Positions 37,321-50,156 of a stretch of 64,000 nt of DNA are shown in pieces. Made by a program: the position numbers and the translations under genes. The notes beneath the pieces are model-generated. The model saw only the letters and a list, made by a program, of their open reading frames with translations, was not told where the DNA came from and did no database searches. Position 1 is the first letter of the stretch. Every line of letters begins with the position of its first letter. This stretch comes from Nissolia schottii (taxonomy: Eukaryota; Streptophyta; Magnoliopsida; Fabales; Fabaceae): assembly GCA_003254905.1 (NCBI GenBank), contig QANU01095819.1, forward strand, positions 491,650-555,649, written 5' to 3'.

Positions 37321-38897
37321 ATTGTGTCATTTATAGCATGTTTCTACACTACCGATACGTTCTTGTTCTGTCATTTGAAGGTTTCTAACATAGTTCTGTC
37401 AACATTTAGATGTGATTTGGTTTGACGTACTGTAATTGTCGCATTAAATTTCAGGTAGCATATAGTTTACAGGGAAATTCATTTTCTGTTGTGTATCATT
37501 CCTGGATTAGGTGCTTTGAGCTTTTAATTATATTGTTATTCTTGCTCAAAAGTGTTTCCCTTTTGAGAACGGTAGCTACTTGTTTCTTTTAGCCACACAT
37601 TTGAATGAGTACGCCCATACACGATCATTTTCCAAGTCAACAGAATAATGGTTGACTACAAATGGACTCAAGTCTCTGCTTGTGTTCTGATTGAGGAACA
37701 GGTCCTAGTACTAGATAGTCATCATTTATCAAAATTAATGGAGGAGTACTGGGAGTGTGGTCACTTTAGTATTAAAATAGCATTTGTGAAATTAATGAAG
37801 GTCAAATTTACATTTGCAAAATTTGTCATAAACATATAAAAGAACCGCCCGAATAGAAGATTTTCAATACCCGTAAACAAGAATCCGAAATTTCGCAACC
37901 AAATCATGATATGTCACTTAAGAATTAAAAGACAATGGACCAGAGGCATTATTAGCTTGTTTATAGTATCAAGGACTAGGTTTAGTCTTGGCAATTGGGC
38001 AAGATGAATGTAGGTAGAGAGGATCCCTGTCCCCTCATAACGTTAAGGATTAGGTTTAAACTGCTTACCAAGAAGATGCTCTCAACTCTCTCTCAATTAT
38101 TATGAATTTACCAGATCCACTGTTTGTGCTCGATAGAGGGTGTGCGTCATGTACATCTAGCCAACTAAAGTTGCAAAATGTAAACAGGCATTACGCGCAC
38201 CTATGCAGACTTTGTCTAAGAATTTTTTTCTTAAGCATACATTTAAAGTTTATAGGTCTTGCATATATGTATGCACAAGCTTAAAAAATAATACATTTTG
38301 GATACTAAAAACTATGACAATTATCTTAAATCATATGTGAACAATAACATTATTATGACACCTATACATACCAGAAAAAATAAATAAATAATAAAGAAAA
38401 GGAATATTGGGAATGTCAAAATTCAACAGAAATCACCAAGCAGAGTTTACAAAGTAAAAAAATACAGAACCAGAGGCCTTCTGCCCCCAAAAACTTAATC
38501 AAAAAGAAAAAAGAAACGAAAACACAACCTCATCTTGTCACAGTAGCAGTACCAACATTGCCTCCTTTCCCCAACAAAAAAAAAATGTACTTAGTATCAG
38601 CAAGGCAGAGAAAGCTCTTCTCATCTATATGCCATGTCAAAGTGCTAACCACCCAACACCTGGGATTGGCAAAAAAAAAGAAAAAAGGAAAAAAAAAAAA
38701 ACCCAACAAGTGCCTCTTCCAAAAGACGCGCCACATCACGTGACATGAGAAGAATTTCATGAATTCATTTTGCTCTGGACTGCATCCTATCTGCTCCACG
38801 AACCGAACTTATTTACACCGTGGCAATTAATTAAATTTAAATTAACCGTTTAAATTGTGTAACTGCACGCAATGCATATGCACGTGGGTAGTTATAA
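37321..38897. other. Convergent 3' region, FRF-type gene and calmodulin-like gene
   Basis: This 1.6-kb AT-rich spacer holds the two 3' UTRs and A-runs near 38577-38700. No additional gene, RNA gene or bounded transposon is supported. Confidence 0.5.
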
Positions 38898-39521
38898 CTA
38901 ACTGAGAGCGCTGAAACCGCCACCCTTCATCATCTGCTTAAACTCCTTGTAGTTGACCATTCCGTCGCCGTCGACGTCGACCTTCATGATCATCTTCCGG
39001 CACTCCTCCGCCGTCCTCCCCTGCTTCAGCCCCAGCGACGACAGCACCGCCCTCAGCTCCTCCACCGTGATGAACCCGTCCCCGTTCTGGTCGAACACGT
39101 TGAACGCCTCCACCATGTCCTCCTCCCCGTCCCTCTCCTCCATGATCGACACGTACAGCTCCCAGAACTCGTCGATGTCCACGCACCCGTCACCGTTCAC
39201 GTCGATCTTCTCGATCATCTGCGTCAGCTCCCGGTCCGGGATGAATATCCCCAGATTCTCGAGGGAGTCGCTCAGCTCCTTCTTCGAGATCCGGCCGTCG
39301 CCGTTCTTGTCGAACATCTGGAACACTCGCTTCAGCTCGCCGGGGTCCATTGTTGGTGTCTCCCTAATTGACCTTGATGATGGAGGAGAAGTGGCGGTGG
39401 CGGTGGTTGCAGCTGCGGCGCCGAACCAAGAGCGGGGGAGGAAGGCCCTAATCAGCTTCTTTGGTAACAGAGATAGGAGGAATGAATTTAGAAGGTTGTA
39501 AAGAAGGAAAATTCTTAGCAT
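38898..39521 (-). CDS. CML5: Calmodulin-like protein with hydrophobic N-terminus, MSS3/CML5 type
   Basis: Calcium sensor of 207 aa from the Met at 39521. The N-terminus [20 protein letters not shown] is a membrane/signal-anchor segment matching the start of Arabidopsis MSS3/CML5 and followed by a basic [12 protein letters not shown]. Four canonical EF-hand loops follow at about residues 71 ([12 protein letters not shown]), 107 ([12 protein letters not shown]), 144 ([12 protein letters not shown]) and 182 ([12 protein letters not shown]), all with acidic residues at positions 1 and 12. Upstream in-frame Met codons exist at 39533 and 39635; the first is possible, the longest adds a non-conserved extension. 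No intron is seen. The coding sequence is strikingly GC-rich with mostly G/C third positions, unlike its AT-rich surroundings, a common feature of some plant CML genes. Confidence 0.92.
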   Translation of the reverse strand: MLRIFLLYNLLNSFLLSLLPKKLIRAFLPRSWFGAAAATTATATSPPSSRSIRETPTMDPGELKRVFQMFDKNGDGRISKKELSDSLENLGIFIPDRELTQMIEKIDVNGDGCVDIDEFWELYVSIMEERDGEEDMVEAFNVFDQNGDGFITVEELRAVLSSLGLKQGRTAEECRKMIMKVDVDGDGMVNYKEFKQMMKGGGFSALS

Positions 39522-39729
39522 AACAGTTGGCATTTGCGAGAAAGAGGCAACAGGGAATATGTGGTGGTGAAGCTTGTTTAATTTTGTTTCTGAAGAGAGA
39601 TTTTTTTGGGGGGTTTCAAATTCTAAATAAAGCAAGTTTGAAATTGGATTTGAAGAGGCATGGGATTGGAGGATATATAGAGTATGGTTTTATTGGTAGT
39701 GGAGCTACAGCACTTGACCTTTCACGCGC

Positions 39730-42087
39730 ATTTGGAAGGTTAGTTTATTATTATAGCTTAGTGTCTCAATTTTTGCACATTTCTACGTTGCAAACCAGTT
39801 TAGTCTGAGTTGAATAAAAGGTTATATCTATTTATTTAAATTGGTTATATTTAAATTAACATTAAGTCTTTTTATTAAGTAAAGTTGTATCTATTTAAAG
39901 AAAAGTTGTATATTTATAAATTATATAATTATATCCTATACAATCATAAAGTTAGGTCTTATTATCTATTATGCTCTTACCTACTTGAGAACAAAAAATA
40001 ATTTAAGTGTGTTATAGGTAGGTGTACAATGTGAATAATTACCCATTTATAATTTATTGTGGAGACCATCATTAGGACTTGGTTGTTTCAAAGACGCGTT
40101 TCGTATTAAATAAAACTGCTTTTTTGCACCTATTTTAAGTTTTGGTACCACTCACCTCAATTTGGTTGTCTTAATTCTTACCTAGCTACATGCTACCGTT
40201 GTTGTTTACCTGTCTAACGAATTATCTCTCCTAAGCTGAGGGATAAAGTTACATGAATGGTCTCACATGTTTGTAATTTTTTTTATGTAAGAGTTCTTTT
40301 AACTTACTTTCTTATCCCTCTCACAAAAATGTTAGGTATGCATGTGCATCAATTTAATGCATTTTTGGTTTAGTATTTTATATTGTTTTCCCATTATTAT
40401 TTATTATAGCGGCTAGTTTTACGAAGGGTTTACTTCTAGAATTCATATTATAGTTTACCAATTTTCTTTGTTTATTTTAAGCATTGAAAATGACATAAAG
40501 AAATGCGAGTGATGTAGAAAGAAGAGCAAAGTTGTGTGTGCGGCCGTTGATGACGGATTTAAAAAAAATAGAGAGACGTTGGAGAATGGAGCCCACCAAA
40601 AAAAAAAGGGGTTGATGAGGCCGGCAACGGCATTGTATTATGTTTTTGCTTTGGGTGCTCACACGTGGCATTTCCTTTCTTCGTCTTGCCTCTCCTACAT
40701 TTTCGCAATGTATTTATTTTGGAGTAAAGAATGGACAAAAATATGATTAATTTGTCAATGCAATTATCTAAATTCCAACGAATAAAAAGAAACGGCACAA
40801 TTCGGAACCGGGTCAATTCTAAGGAGTTTCATATTTCACTATAAAAAGCTTTTTACGTCACCTAATTAGTTGGAGTGAGTGCAATGGTACAAGTTGAAGG
40901 GTTGCACTGAGCTTGTGACTTTGGTACATTTTAGTACAATAAGCTTCTCCAACTCCATTGAAACTAATCCCTCTCTAATGTCTAAAGTAGTTGAGATTGT
41001 GTCTTTAAGCTCACTCAACGTTTGACTGAAGCAAGCAACAAATCTCTTCTTATTGTCTCACTTGTCCAAGAAATGGTTTAAGACAAGAGTAGTAATGTTA
41101 TATTGTACGTAACATAGTTTAAAAATAATAATAATAATAATAATAATAGTAACATCTGTGCTATTTTTTTTTGTCTTTTTTGAATTTTGATTTTCCACTC
41201 TACTTTGATCGATGTGATTATCAAATTCACACGGGTCAACAACAACAATGAGTGATGAGTGGGTTGAGGTTTACTTGGGCAAACAGGCTGTTCCATATAT
41301 AAGGGACAAGCATGGTCACGTTGAGGGAACATGACACATCTGTCTCTCTCTCTCTCTCTCTGGTTCCAACCCCCATTAGTGTTAGTGATAACTGTCATAG
41401 TGAGCTGGGTGCTGTTTGTATCGTGTAGTTGGCTGGTTGAAGTCGTACACGTGCCTACTGAATCTTACTTAAGGCTGTCTATGTTGATAGTTTCTTAATT
41501 AATTTTTCTACTATTGTTGATTGTCATGATTGTACATAAATTTAACAATGAAAGTGGTTTATCTGCCAGCTTCCAATCTCTGGAAATTCAAATAAAATTA
41601 CTAGTACTTGTCATTGCCACATGCAAGCTCCGCGATTTAATGCTTTTTCCCTTGGCTTCGTTGCTCCTTTCGGCTTACCCTGGTAGTAATAGTACTTCTT
41701 CAGAGGAATTATTGCATTCCCACGTATTTAAAGATTATTATCTAATCACACACATAAAAACGATAGATAGGACCTACAAACACATGAATCTATTGTTAAT
41801 AATCTTTATAAACTCACGCTTTTTTTTTTTCAGATGCTTAAATTAAAAAAAATTAAACTTGTATATCTAATAATTTCTCTTTCTTTCTTAATATCAATGA
41901 TGCCTAAAAGGAGCTTTACTTTTATTTTTAAGTTTCAGAGTAATTAAAGCGTTTTACGTACTGAGATTATAAAGTGAATGGGCAACAGCTTAGGCACTGA
42001 AACGCGTGCAAGCTTTTAAACTGGAGATGAATGAAACACATGAAATGAAAGCATTAATTAATTATTAAAGCTAAAAATGATAATTAA
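39730..42087. other. Intergenic spacer with microsatellites
   Basis: The 2.3-kb AT-rich stretch upstream of the CML gene contains (AAT)n at about 41124-41148 and (TC)n at 41343-41361. A TATA-like GGATATATAGAG lies near 39669 for the CML gene. I can support no gene here. Confidence 0.5.
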
Positions 42088-42169
42088 CGTCGCCTGAGAG
42101 ATTCGAACTCTCGCGGGGAAACCCCATGTACTTAGCAGGCACACGCCTTAACCACTCGGCCAAAGCGAC
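42088..42169 (-). tRNA. trnS-GCU: tRNA-Ser (anticodon GCU)
   Basis: An 82-nt type II tRNA gene. The acceptor stem pairs GTCGCTT with AGGCGAC (one G-T pair), with discriminator G. The D arm is GGCCGAGTGGTTAAGGC, the anticodon loop CTGCTAA reads AGC/AGU serine codons, a long variable arm (CATGGGGTTTCCCCG) is present, and the T arm contains GAGTTCGAATCTC. All parts are typical of a nuclear serine tRNA, and no intron is seen. Confidence 0.96.
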
Positions 42170-42532
42170 GGCTGAACTTTGTGCTTTGTTAGTTATTACT
42201 TCATAGTTAAAGTCAAGCTCAATCCAAGTGTTTCAAATAGGTGTGGAAAAAGTTGGGCTAAGATGACTATACAAAACAAATGAGACAGTCCAAAAAATGG
42301 TGTGCGTTTAACCCAAAGGCCCAAACCATCGCCCCTCAAATGTAGGTTTTTTTTGGGGGTGTGGGTATATTCGATTTATATTTTAGAAACAAACTATACA
42401 AAAGGTTTGGTGTCACATTCAAGTTTGAATTTACAATTCTATACATTTTATCTAAACTCCTTTCTACTGGACCAATCCCAATGGATTAAAATGCTTAGTG
42501 TGTTGGTGAATAAATGAGGGAGGCAGTGGTTA

Positions 42533-43112
42533 CCTGAAGCTAAGGATGAGAACAGGTCGGGCCTGTCTCATTAATTTTTGGCATGAGTCTGGCCTGTTAA
42601 CTATCAAAGACTAATTTTTTAGCTTGGTCTAGCCTGTTTGGGAGGCCTAGCTTGGCCTGTGTATATTTTTTATCAAAAATCTTTTGTTTGACCTATTACT
42701 ACGACATGTTACTTGATCTGTTACACAATCAATAAGACAACATTCAATTATAATAATCAACCATCTTTCAATATCTAAGTCCGAAACATACAAGACCAAT
42801 AATATCCAAATACATTCCTTGATCTAAGCCCGAAACATTACCTATATTATATTAATAAATATGATTGCATAAAATATTACAAAATGTGATATTAGTTTAG
42901 TGGTTAAGGCGTTGCCTTGATATGGTGATTATCTTCCATTTGAGTCCAAGTGAAGGTAATATAAGTTTATTTTTTTAATAAAACTCATATAAACATATTT
43001 ATAAACAGACTGGCTTAACAGCTTAACAGACTTTCGTAATAGCCTAAATCTGGCCTATTTTTTAAATAGGCTAAGTCAGGCCGCCTGACCTGTTCCCACC
43101 CCTACCTAAAGC
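42533..43112. mobile_element. Non-autonomous hAT-like element with 8-bp target duplication
   Basis: The element spans 42541-43104 (564 bp). Its left end TAAGGATGAGAACAGG and the reverse complement of its right end TAGGGGTGGGAACAGG match at 13 of 16 positions. Flanks are CCTGAAGC (42533-42540) and CCTAAAGC (43105-43112), 7/8 identical. The TAGGGGTGG-type terminus and 8-bp duplication point to the hAT superfamily. The interior has no transposase. It is rich in repeated GGCCTG/CAGGCC words and includes a tRNA-like segment near 42896-42955. Confidence 0.75.
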
Positions 43113-43281
43113 TGAATAATAATAATTTTTTCTAGGTTTATATTTCTGGCACATTCTCTTCCAACGTCAGCCTCTCTAATCTTATGCTCCTCATTTGTGG
43201 TTATAAATTTTAGCTTGTACAATTTATTTAAAAAATTTAAGTTTGGGATAGCATTTTAAAGATTATAATAACATTGTGTTA

Positions 43282-43877
43282 ATGGGGAGCAAGGTTGTCA
43301 AACTCGAGAGTTTAAGTAAACTCGTGGAGTCTCAGCAAACTCAGATCGTAAACTCGTATGAGTTTACATACGTAAAAAAATAGGTTATAAACAATATAAT
43401 TAGGAACTAAACTTGATTAAATATTGTATTTATAATTGAAATTGAATAATGTTAACTTTAAATTAAATTAATGAAATAAATATCACAAAATACACCTTAA
43501 TGCATGACAGTTAATGGTTATGTCATACTTTATTCAGTATCTGTATTATTTTATAATTCAATAAAACATAGCTCAATTATGATAAATATATGAAATTAGC
43601 TAAATAAACTCAATATACATTATCTAATATAAACAAAGTTAGGTAAGTATCTAACAAAGTTATAAAATTTGTACATTTTGACTTAAACTCGTAAACTCGT
43701 AAACTCGTAGGTAGATTTTAACTCGTAAACTCGCTAGTAGAATCGAGAGATTACTTAAACTTATACGAGTTTGTCAAAAAAGAGTTTACATAAGTGTTGA
43801 CTTGTTTTGTGTAGTAAAATCGTAAACTAGTAAGAATTTACGAGTTAATTCGAGAGTTTAACAACTATGATGAGGGA
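43282..43877. mobile_element. Probable hAT-like element built of AAACTCGTA repeats
   Basis: The region 43290-43869 starts CAAGGTTGTCAAACTC and the reverse complement of its end is CATAGTTGTTAAACTC (13/16). Both ends contain several AAACTCGTAAACTCG-type subterminal words in both orientations, a layout typical of transposase-binding sites. The candidate 8-bp flanks (ATGGGGAG and ATGAGGGA) match only weakly, so exact borders are uncertain. No coding frame is present. Confidence 0.55.
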
Positions 43878-46129
43878 CCTACAATTCATGTAAATCAACC
43901 ACTTGACACTAAGGGGGAAAATGCTTCATGCATTCACTTATAGATTCAGTTTAATAGTACATAGATATCTACACCATATTTAAAGCATTTGCAGTAACAG
44001 GTAAAGCTTGCTTTTTCTTTATATAGTTCCGTTGTATTAATAGCTCATGGAATTGTTTGCAACAAAAGTTCAAATCTGCCTCATATCAGACCTAGTTTCA
44101 ATATCGCTTGCTTGAAAAGTTGTTGATTACTTTCTAAATATGCCCTTAATTATTCATATTGCTAATCTCTAATGAAATCTTTCCCTCTTTGCATTTTTTA
44201 AATATCATGATCTTCATGAAGCAATTTAGAAGTAGTTCTTGTGTACATAGTAAATTGACTGGGATAAGATAAATAATCTTTTGTCATAGAGAGTACTAAG
44301 ATAATAAAATTTTCTGTCATTCATAATTTTTGTAATCGTTTGGAATCTAGAACTATGCATGAGATCTAATAAAATGCCTTTTTTATGGAACACACAAATT
44401 CTGGCCAAATTGATTATCTTAATGGACAGCGAAATGTTCTATAAGCTTGAAATTGGCAAAAGTTAATCAACAGAATAAAGATGGCATTCCTTTGACTTAT
44501 GATTCATCAATCCCATGCAGCGTGACGTAGGTTTTATAACGAAACATATAAAACTATTCAATTACCTTTATCCAACAGTTTAAGCTTTTAAGGTACTTTT
44601 GGGTTTAGGATAATAGTATCTTTAATAACAGTATTTCATGACTTACAATTCTAATATTCTGTAAATTAGTGATTTAAATTTTTTGAATTTAATGATAGTG
44701 AAAAGAATCACTTTGAAATTTTCATGTCAAAAATTAGAAATTAACATTCATAAAAGAGAAATGATATACTATGACAACTATTTTAAACAATCTTTAAATA
44801 ATCATATTCACAAAAAGGTGTGGGGTCTATTACGGTGAGCACATGTTCCAATCCAAATCCAACAACTCTGTACTTTGTTGTTGCACTTGACTTTCGTCTT
44901 GTAGGTTAGTGACGTCCGGTTTCATTTAGATTGTTATCTGATCAGCCTTGAAGTTGTTCCTAGGTTTGGCATCAAGAAGTGATAAAAATCATTGTTTCTG
45001 ATTCAATGTGTAGTGAGCTTTTGAGACATTTATGACTGTATATAGTTATATGGATCTGATTATTTGTCATTGAGTTTAATTTACTTAACTTGGGTATTTG
45101 AGACTCAAAAGAAAAAGATAGCTTTATACCTTTATCCATCAGGTCATGGTTAGCTCTACCCTTGTGGACAACATGTATCCTAACCTAACTTTGTTTTCAT
45201 TTCACTCTTGCTTGGCTGTTCAAGTTTCTTGAACCTCTTATGTTGTTGAGTATGGGACTCAGAATGCAGAGTAAATTAGTTACTTATTATATTTTCCTTC
45301 TTTTTTTTGGTTATTTGATAGAAATTGCAGTTTCATGTTTGATTTGATGCCTTCTTTATTTAGAAATAATTACTTTTCACAAGCCTTAAATAATGTGTTT
45401 ACAATCACAAATGCATCAACTATCAATCTATTCTTTATTGAACAGAAGTTAAACCATACCCCCGGAATAAAAAATATTACTACTACATTTTAATTGTTGG
45501 TTTTGCATTTATAATCAATATGTACAATGATTAATGTTCCTTGTAATAATAATAATAATTATAAATAACAAGTTAGAGCCACTTATAATTCTCCATTTTA
45601 ATACAAAGTATTAATTTGAACATATCACTTAAATTCTACTGCAAACCTTATTATGTTTGGTACACTGTGCCACTCTTAAAATCTACTATATAAATGAGTG
45701 GCACGACTCTTCAACAATCACCTGTTTCTGATTTTGTTTTTGGTCCACATGAATCACCTTCTTCGTGTCCTAAAAGTCATAATAGATTTGCGGGCTCAAG
45801 GCGGGATGGTAGGGAAAACGTGGTTATCTTAGTTCCTATAAAAGCACAAATAATAATCATTTTACTTGTAATATTACTCGAGAGTATCTCCAACAATTAA
45901 GTTTAGATGGTCCTAATCTTTTTTCTCTCTAACGCAATACAAAAGAGAGAGGATCATGTTGTTGGAGCAAGATAAGAAGATATCATAAAGAGTAATAGAA
46001 CAATGGAGCTGTTATGTAGCTTAAGAATGCAGAAACAGCATAGCAGCAAAACAGCACCATAACAGCATAGCAGAGGGAAAACAGAAAAATTGAGAGAAAA
46101 CAAAAATTCATTATTTAGCAATGTGCTCA
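43878..46129. other. AT-rich intergenic spacer
   Basis: No bounded gene or element is recognised in this 2.2-kb stretch. A short CAGCATAGCAG-type repeat lies at about 46030-46075 just before the TRIM. A 68-codon frame at 45694-45900 follows a TATA-like word, but I can support no homology. Confidence 0.4.
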
Positions 46130-46494
46130 CACACTGTAACGAGTCCCACATCAGGTGAGTTTCCTTGAAAGAGGGGCCTTATAAGGCCTTGGGCTCTCCC
46201 TCCCTAATAACTAGCTTTTGGGGTGTGGTTCTCCCAAGGACGTATGCCTGTTACAATGGTGCTCTCGTTGAGAGCCGGCCAAACGGAGAGGGTTACCTAC
46301 GGAGGGTTTTGACCGGAGGGGGGAGTGAAGTACCGTAGAGTGGAGCCGCCGGGACGTCCCGGGTGTATTGTAACGAGTCTCACATCGGGCGGGTTTCCTT
46401 GAAAGAGGGGTCTTATAAGGCTTTGAGCTCTCCGTCCCTAATAGCTAGCTTTTGGGGTGTGGTTCTCCCAAGAACGTATGCCCGTTACACACAC
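46130..46494. mobile_element. TRIM (miniature LTR retrotransposon) with exact 5-bp target duplication
   Basis: Two 121-bp direct terminal repeats, 46135-46255 and 46369-46489, begin TGTAACGAGTC and end GTTACA and are near-identical. The 113-bp internal part starts one base after the left repeat with TGGTGCTCTC, a primer-binding-site-like TGG start, and contains GGAGGGGGGAG as a polypurine candidate. Flanks are CACAC at 46130-46134 and 46490-46494. Size and lack of coding capacity fit terminal-repeat retrotransposons in miniature. The flanking CACAC lies in a short CA-rich context, so part of the duplication could be coincidental. Confidence 0.88.
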
Positions 46495-47520
46495 ACCAAT
46501 TGTTTGTTGTGCAAGTCACAAACTTAACTATCTTTTAACATATAACTAAATTCCTATATATACATGAGTGTTAAATTATAACTTGAAGGTCCCTACTTGA
46601 AGGAACTAATCCCTATTTGATAAGAGCTAATAAAATTATAACACACGAAACTAATATTATTTAATCAATATTAATTTTTTTTAATTTAAAAACAAATGTA
46701 GGGTCATAGTATGAACCCTTCTATTGTAATGAAGATTTTCGCTTTTGATCTTTAGTTGTTTCTTATGACACAATGCTAAGGTAGTTGACAATCCGATAAT
46801 AGTGGAGTCAAAAGTGAGATCCAAAAAAGATTATTGTTGGAGATGTTTTAAAAAGTTGTTAAGTGATAATTTGACTATGTGAATTTTTATTGTAAATAGA
46901 CTTATAAAATCATTTAATTATCTCTATCTATCAGTTTAAACTTTTGACAAATATGGTTATTAACTTGATATTAATGTTTTTAAGACTAAAAGGTTAAGAG
47001 TTTGATTCTTACCTACCCCATTTTAAATAAAAAAACATTTATGCTTCGAGCCAAAAATAATTATTAGTCTACCCACCCGTTAATAAAGTGTTATTTTTTC
47101 GAACAATTTATGATAGAGATGTGTTAAATGGCTCGACAATTTCTCAAACGAAACTGCTCGACAAGTAACGTGGCATATTGCGAATGACAAGAGAATAAAA
47201 AAATGGTGAAAATAAAAAGGATAAGAGAAAGTGTGAAGACTGAAGACAAATACATTGTAGAGCATTTCTCTCAAATAGTTTGTCGTGCTAAACATTATTT
47301 TTCTTTATGATAAATGATAAGATTTTTACATTTTGACTAATACATTTTACATATTATGCTACTTTTTGTGTCAATATATTTTGTTTTGATTCAGGTTCAA
47401 ATCAAATATCTCGAACAAAGTTTTTTACATCTAAAAATTTATAACTTTATTATGCATACACGATTTAACCAAATTATTAGTCAGAATAATTCTGAGTTTT
47501 GGCTAAAAAAGATAAAAGAT
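46495..47520. other. AT-rich spacer between TRIM and LTR composite
   Basis: About 1 kb of AT-rich DNA without a supported gene, RNA or bounded repeat. Confidence 0.5.
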
Positions 47521-47800
47521 ATATCTGTGAACAAGAAATAACGAAATTCCATTATGAGAGTTGTGCAATTGGTATAATATAGTGTCAGTTTATAAGCCCA
47601 CAACAAAATCAACACATAATGAGAGAATAATTTTAAATCAAATTAAATTAGCACATAATTAAACCTAAATCAATTTATGATATAATAAAGATATTATATT
47701 ATTTTTATTTTAATTCTAACACCCTCCCTCAAGCTAAAGCTCCTTGAGCTTGTCACACTTCAATGGAGGTTCTCAGAGAAAATCTAGAGCGGTAGCCAGT

Positions 47801-47968
47801 CTGGGCTGGACAGAACCAACAGAGGCAACAACAATGATTGGGAATAACCAACAAAGGCAACAGTGACAGCTGGGTAGAACCAGCAAAAGCAACAATAACG
47901 GTTGGGCGAAATTAGCAAAGGCAACAACGACTGCTGGGTGAAACCAACAAAGGCAACAACGATAGCTA
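47801..47968. repeat. ~33-bp minisatellite in retroelement interior
   Basis: About five degenerate units of the form TGGGTAGAACCAGCAAAGGCAACAA-type sequence lie in the left interior of the LTR composite. Two or three related units recur in the right interior (about 52315-52410). The minus-strand leucine-rich open frames here arise from this repeat and are not evidence for a gene. Confidence 0.75.
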
Positions 47969-49195
47969 AAAGTGAAAACAAAGCGGAGGTCACTATGGTG
48001 GTGACGATGTAGTGAACAAAGGTCAGTAACGGTGAAAACTGTGACCGTAGTAAAGAGGTATAATAAGTGATGGTGGGGCAAGTACCATTACTCGGTGGAA
48101 AGTCACAAAACAAAGATAACTGTGTCAGAATTTTATTTTTTTTTAGTTTTTTTTTCCTCGCAATAGCGGAAGCGAAAAATGGAGAATGGAAAACTAAGAA
48201 TTTAATCTCAGAGTAGCGGAAGTATAAATATGATTCACGGAGGGTACCATGGCTCTGATACCATGTTAAACATATTGAATAAATGGCTAACGGAGAACAT
48301 GACAAAGCCTAGAAAGAGATTATAGAGAATAGAGAAATATTTTATTATCAGAATCGCACATTGGCTACAATGAGGTGCCAATATATAAACTAATAATAGA
48401 ATCATAACTTGAATGATATAATCAAATTATACTACAAGAAAATACACTATTTCCGTCGAGAGTTTCCGTCGGATGTCAGACTGTTACCGTCGGAGTTTTG
48501 TGTTTTCGACGGAGTTAGCGTCGGTCATCGAGTCGCCGATAAAGGGTTCGATAGAAACCAATTTCGTGTCGGAGGAGAATCACTAATGCTAATTTTCGTC
48601 GGTCAATGCAGACAGTAACTGGTTTACGTGATAGACTATTTGAACCGGATTACCGTCGGAACTATCAATCGCTAATAATAATATTTTATTCAAAAGTTAC
48701 CGTCACCTATAATCGACGCTAATTAAACTAAAAGAATATTCTGACGGTAAGTATTTACTGTCGGTTATTGGTCGCCGATAATAGTGGCCATATTACAGTT
48801 GGTGGTAGCCGACGGTAATAAGCAAATATTTAAAAAAATTAAATTAACTTTTATTTTTGAAGAATTATTATTTATTTTAATTACAATTTTGATATAAATA
48901 ATATAGTTCTTTTATTAAATAAAATTATAAATAATTATTATATATCATTACAGTGATTGTGAGAGTTACAACATCAACTTAATTATATGGATAGATATTT
49001 GCGCTATCTTTACTCTCTGCCCTTTCATTAGCAAAGATAAAAAATAAATTCACAAAGTAGTTCAACAAAGTGGTACTTCCCATATATATCATTGCATGTT
49101 TAGATTCATTACATAATTAAAAATGCAAATAATATACATAATATATTCAAAATATACACAATATATTCAATCCTCGTCGGGGTCTTCATCCTCTT

Positions 49196-49345
49196 CGTCC
49201 TCCTCAGGGTCCTCCACGTCTACGTCCACGTACACGTCCCAGTCCTCGTCCGCGTTGACGTCCACGTGCACGTCCCCATCCACGTTGACATCCACGTGCA
49301 CGTCCCCGTCCACGTGTACGCCCCCGTCCACGACCACGTCGCAGA
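49196..49345. repeat. GC-rich GTCCACGT minisatellite inside CACTA element
   Basis: Units based on GTCCACGTGCACGTCCCC and GTCGTCC repeat irregularly. On the minus strand they read as an Asp/Val-rich frame (VDGDVHVDV pattern, 72 codons). The block is sharply more GC-rich than the surrounding element, so it may be captured host sequence. No gene is claimed. Confidence 0.6.
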
Positions 49346-49557
49346 AAGGGGAGTCATAGTCAAGCTCGTCGGACTCCCCATCCACGTCCCAAAAAGGGGA
49401 GTCGTAGTCAGGCTCGTCGGACTCGGGTGGGGTTGCTGTGGGTTTGTCTTCCTCAATGACGATAGGAGCGGAGGGATGATCGCCCAGGCCCGTAGGGAGC
49501 TATGCTATAGAAATATCATTTTCATAACCAATTTGAAATAAAGCAATTAATATATAC

Positions 49558-50156
49558 TTTGATCCTCAACCTCATAACAAATCTACAAGTTCACGTCAAC
49601 AATTTTGCAATTAGCAAAACAAGACAAAATCAATTCAAACGTAGGCAATTTCAATTCCGAAATTAACTCTACATAGACAAAATCAATCTCGCACTTAAAC
49701 AATGGAAGAAGACATAGTTTTGCAAAAATTAAATTAGAAACAAAGGAAAGCACAAACATTTCGGAAACTTAATGTTCATAATTCCACACAATCTTTTCTC
49801 AACCGTTCTAAAACATAGGCCGTCCAATCTCCGCAAACAACATATAATCACCGTTGACAGCACATTAATTCAAATAATGTCAGAAAGAAATGCTAAGCGT
49901 TCCTTCCCCTAATCCAGCCATACAACTTCAATCCTACAAATCTATCATAAGAAAGTAAGTCTCTATCCTAGTACCACTAAAGTTATTGCAGATATACCTA
50001 ATTATTGCGGAAGTCCTTGGCTTGAGCAAGTTGCTTGTTCAAATCTCCTTTGATCCTCAACCTCACAACAAATCTACAAGTTCACGTAAACAATTTTGCA
50101 ATTAGCAAAACAAGACAAAATCAACTCAAACGTAGACAATTACAATTCCGAAATTA
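49558..50156 (+). repeat. Paired ~108-bp direct repeats inside CACTA element
   Basis: Positions 49558-49664 and 50048-50156 are near-identical direct copies (both contain CAATTTTGCAATTAGCAAAA). A second, shorter pair occurs at 50158-50199 and 50622-50662 (GGCAGYGGATTAAAAGAAAA). They indicate internal duplication within the non-autonomous element. Confidence 0.75.

Noticed and set aside
38938..39186. Gly/Arg/Val-rich frame antiparallel in phase to the CML gene
   Set aside because: A GC-rich shadow of the calmodulin-like CDS.
42896..42955. tRNA-like sequence (TTAGTGGTTAAGGCG...)
   Set aside because: Acceptor and anticodon stems cannot be formed; more likely a SINE or tRNA-like fragment within the hAT-like element.
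45694..45900. 68-codon plus-strand frame after a TATA-like word
   Set aside because: No homology or splice context recognised; repeat-rich surroundings.
47773..48305. Leucine/valine-rich minus-strand frames resembling membrane proteins
   Set aside because: They are translations of a ~33-bp tandem repeat and LTR-element interior.
49167..49385. Asp/Val-rich acidic frame
   Set aside because: Product of a GTCCACGT minisatellite inside the CACTA element; open on several frames at once.
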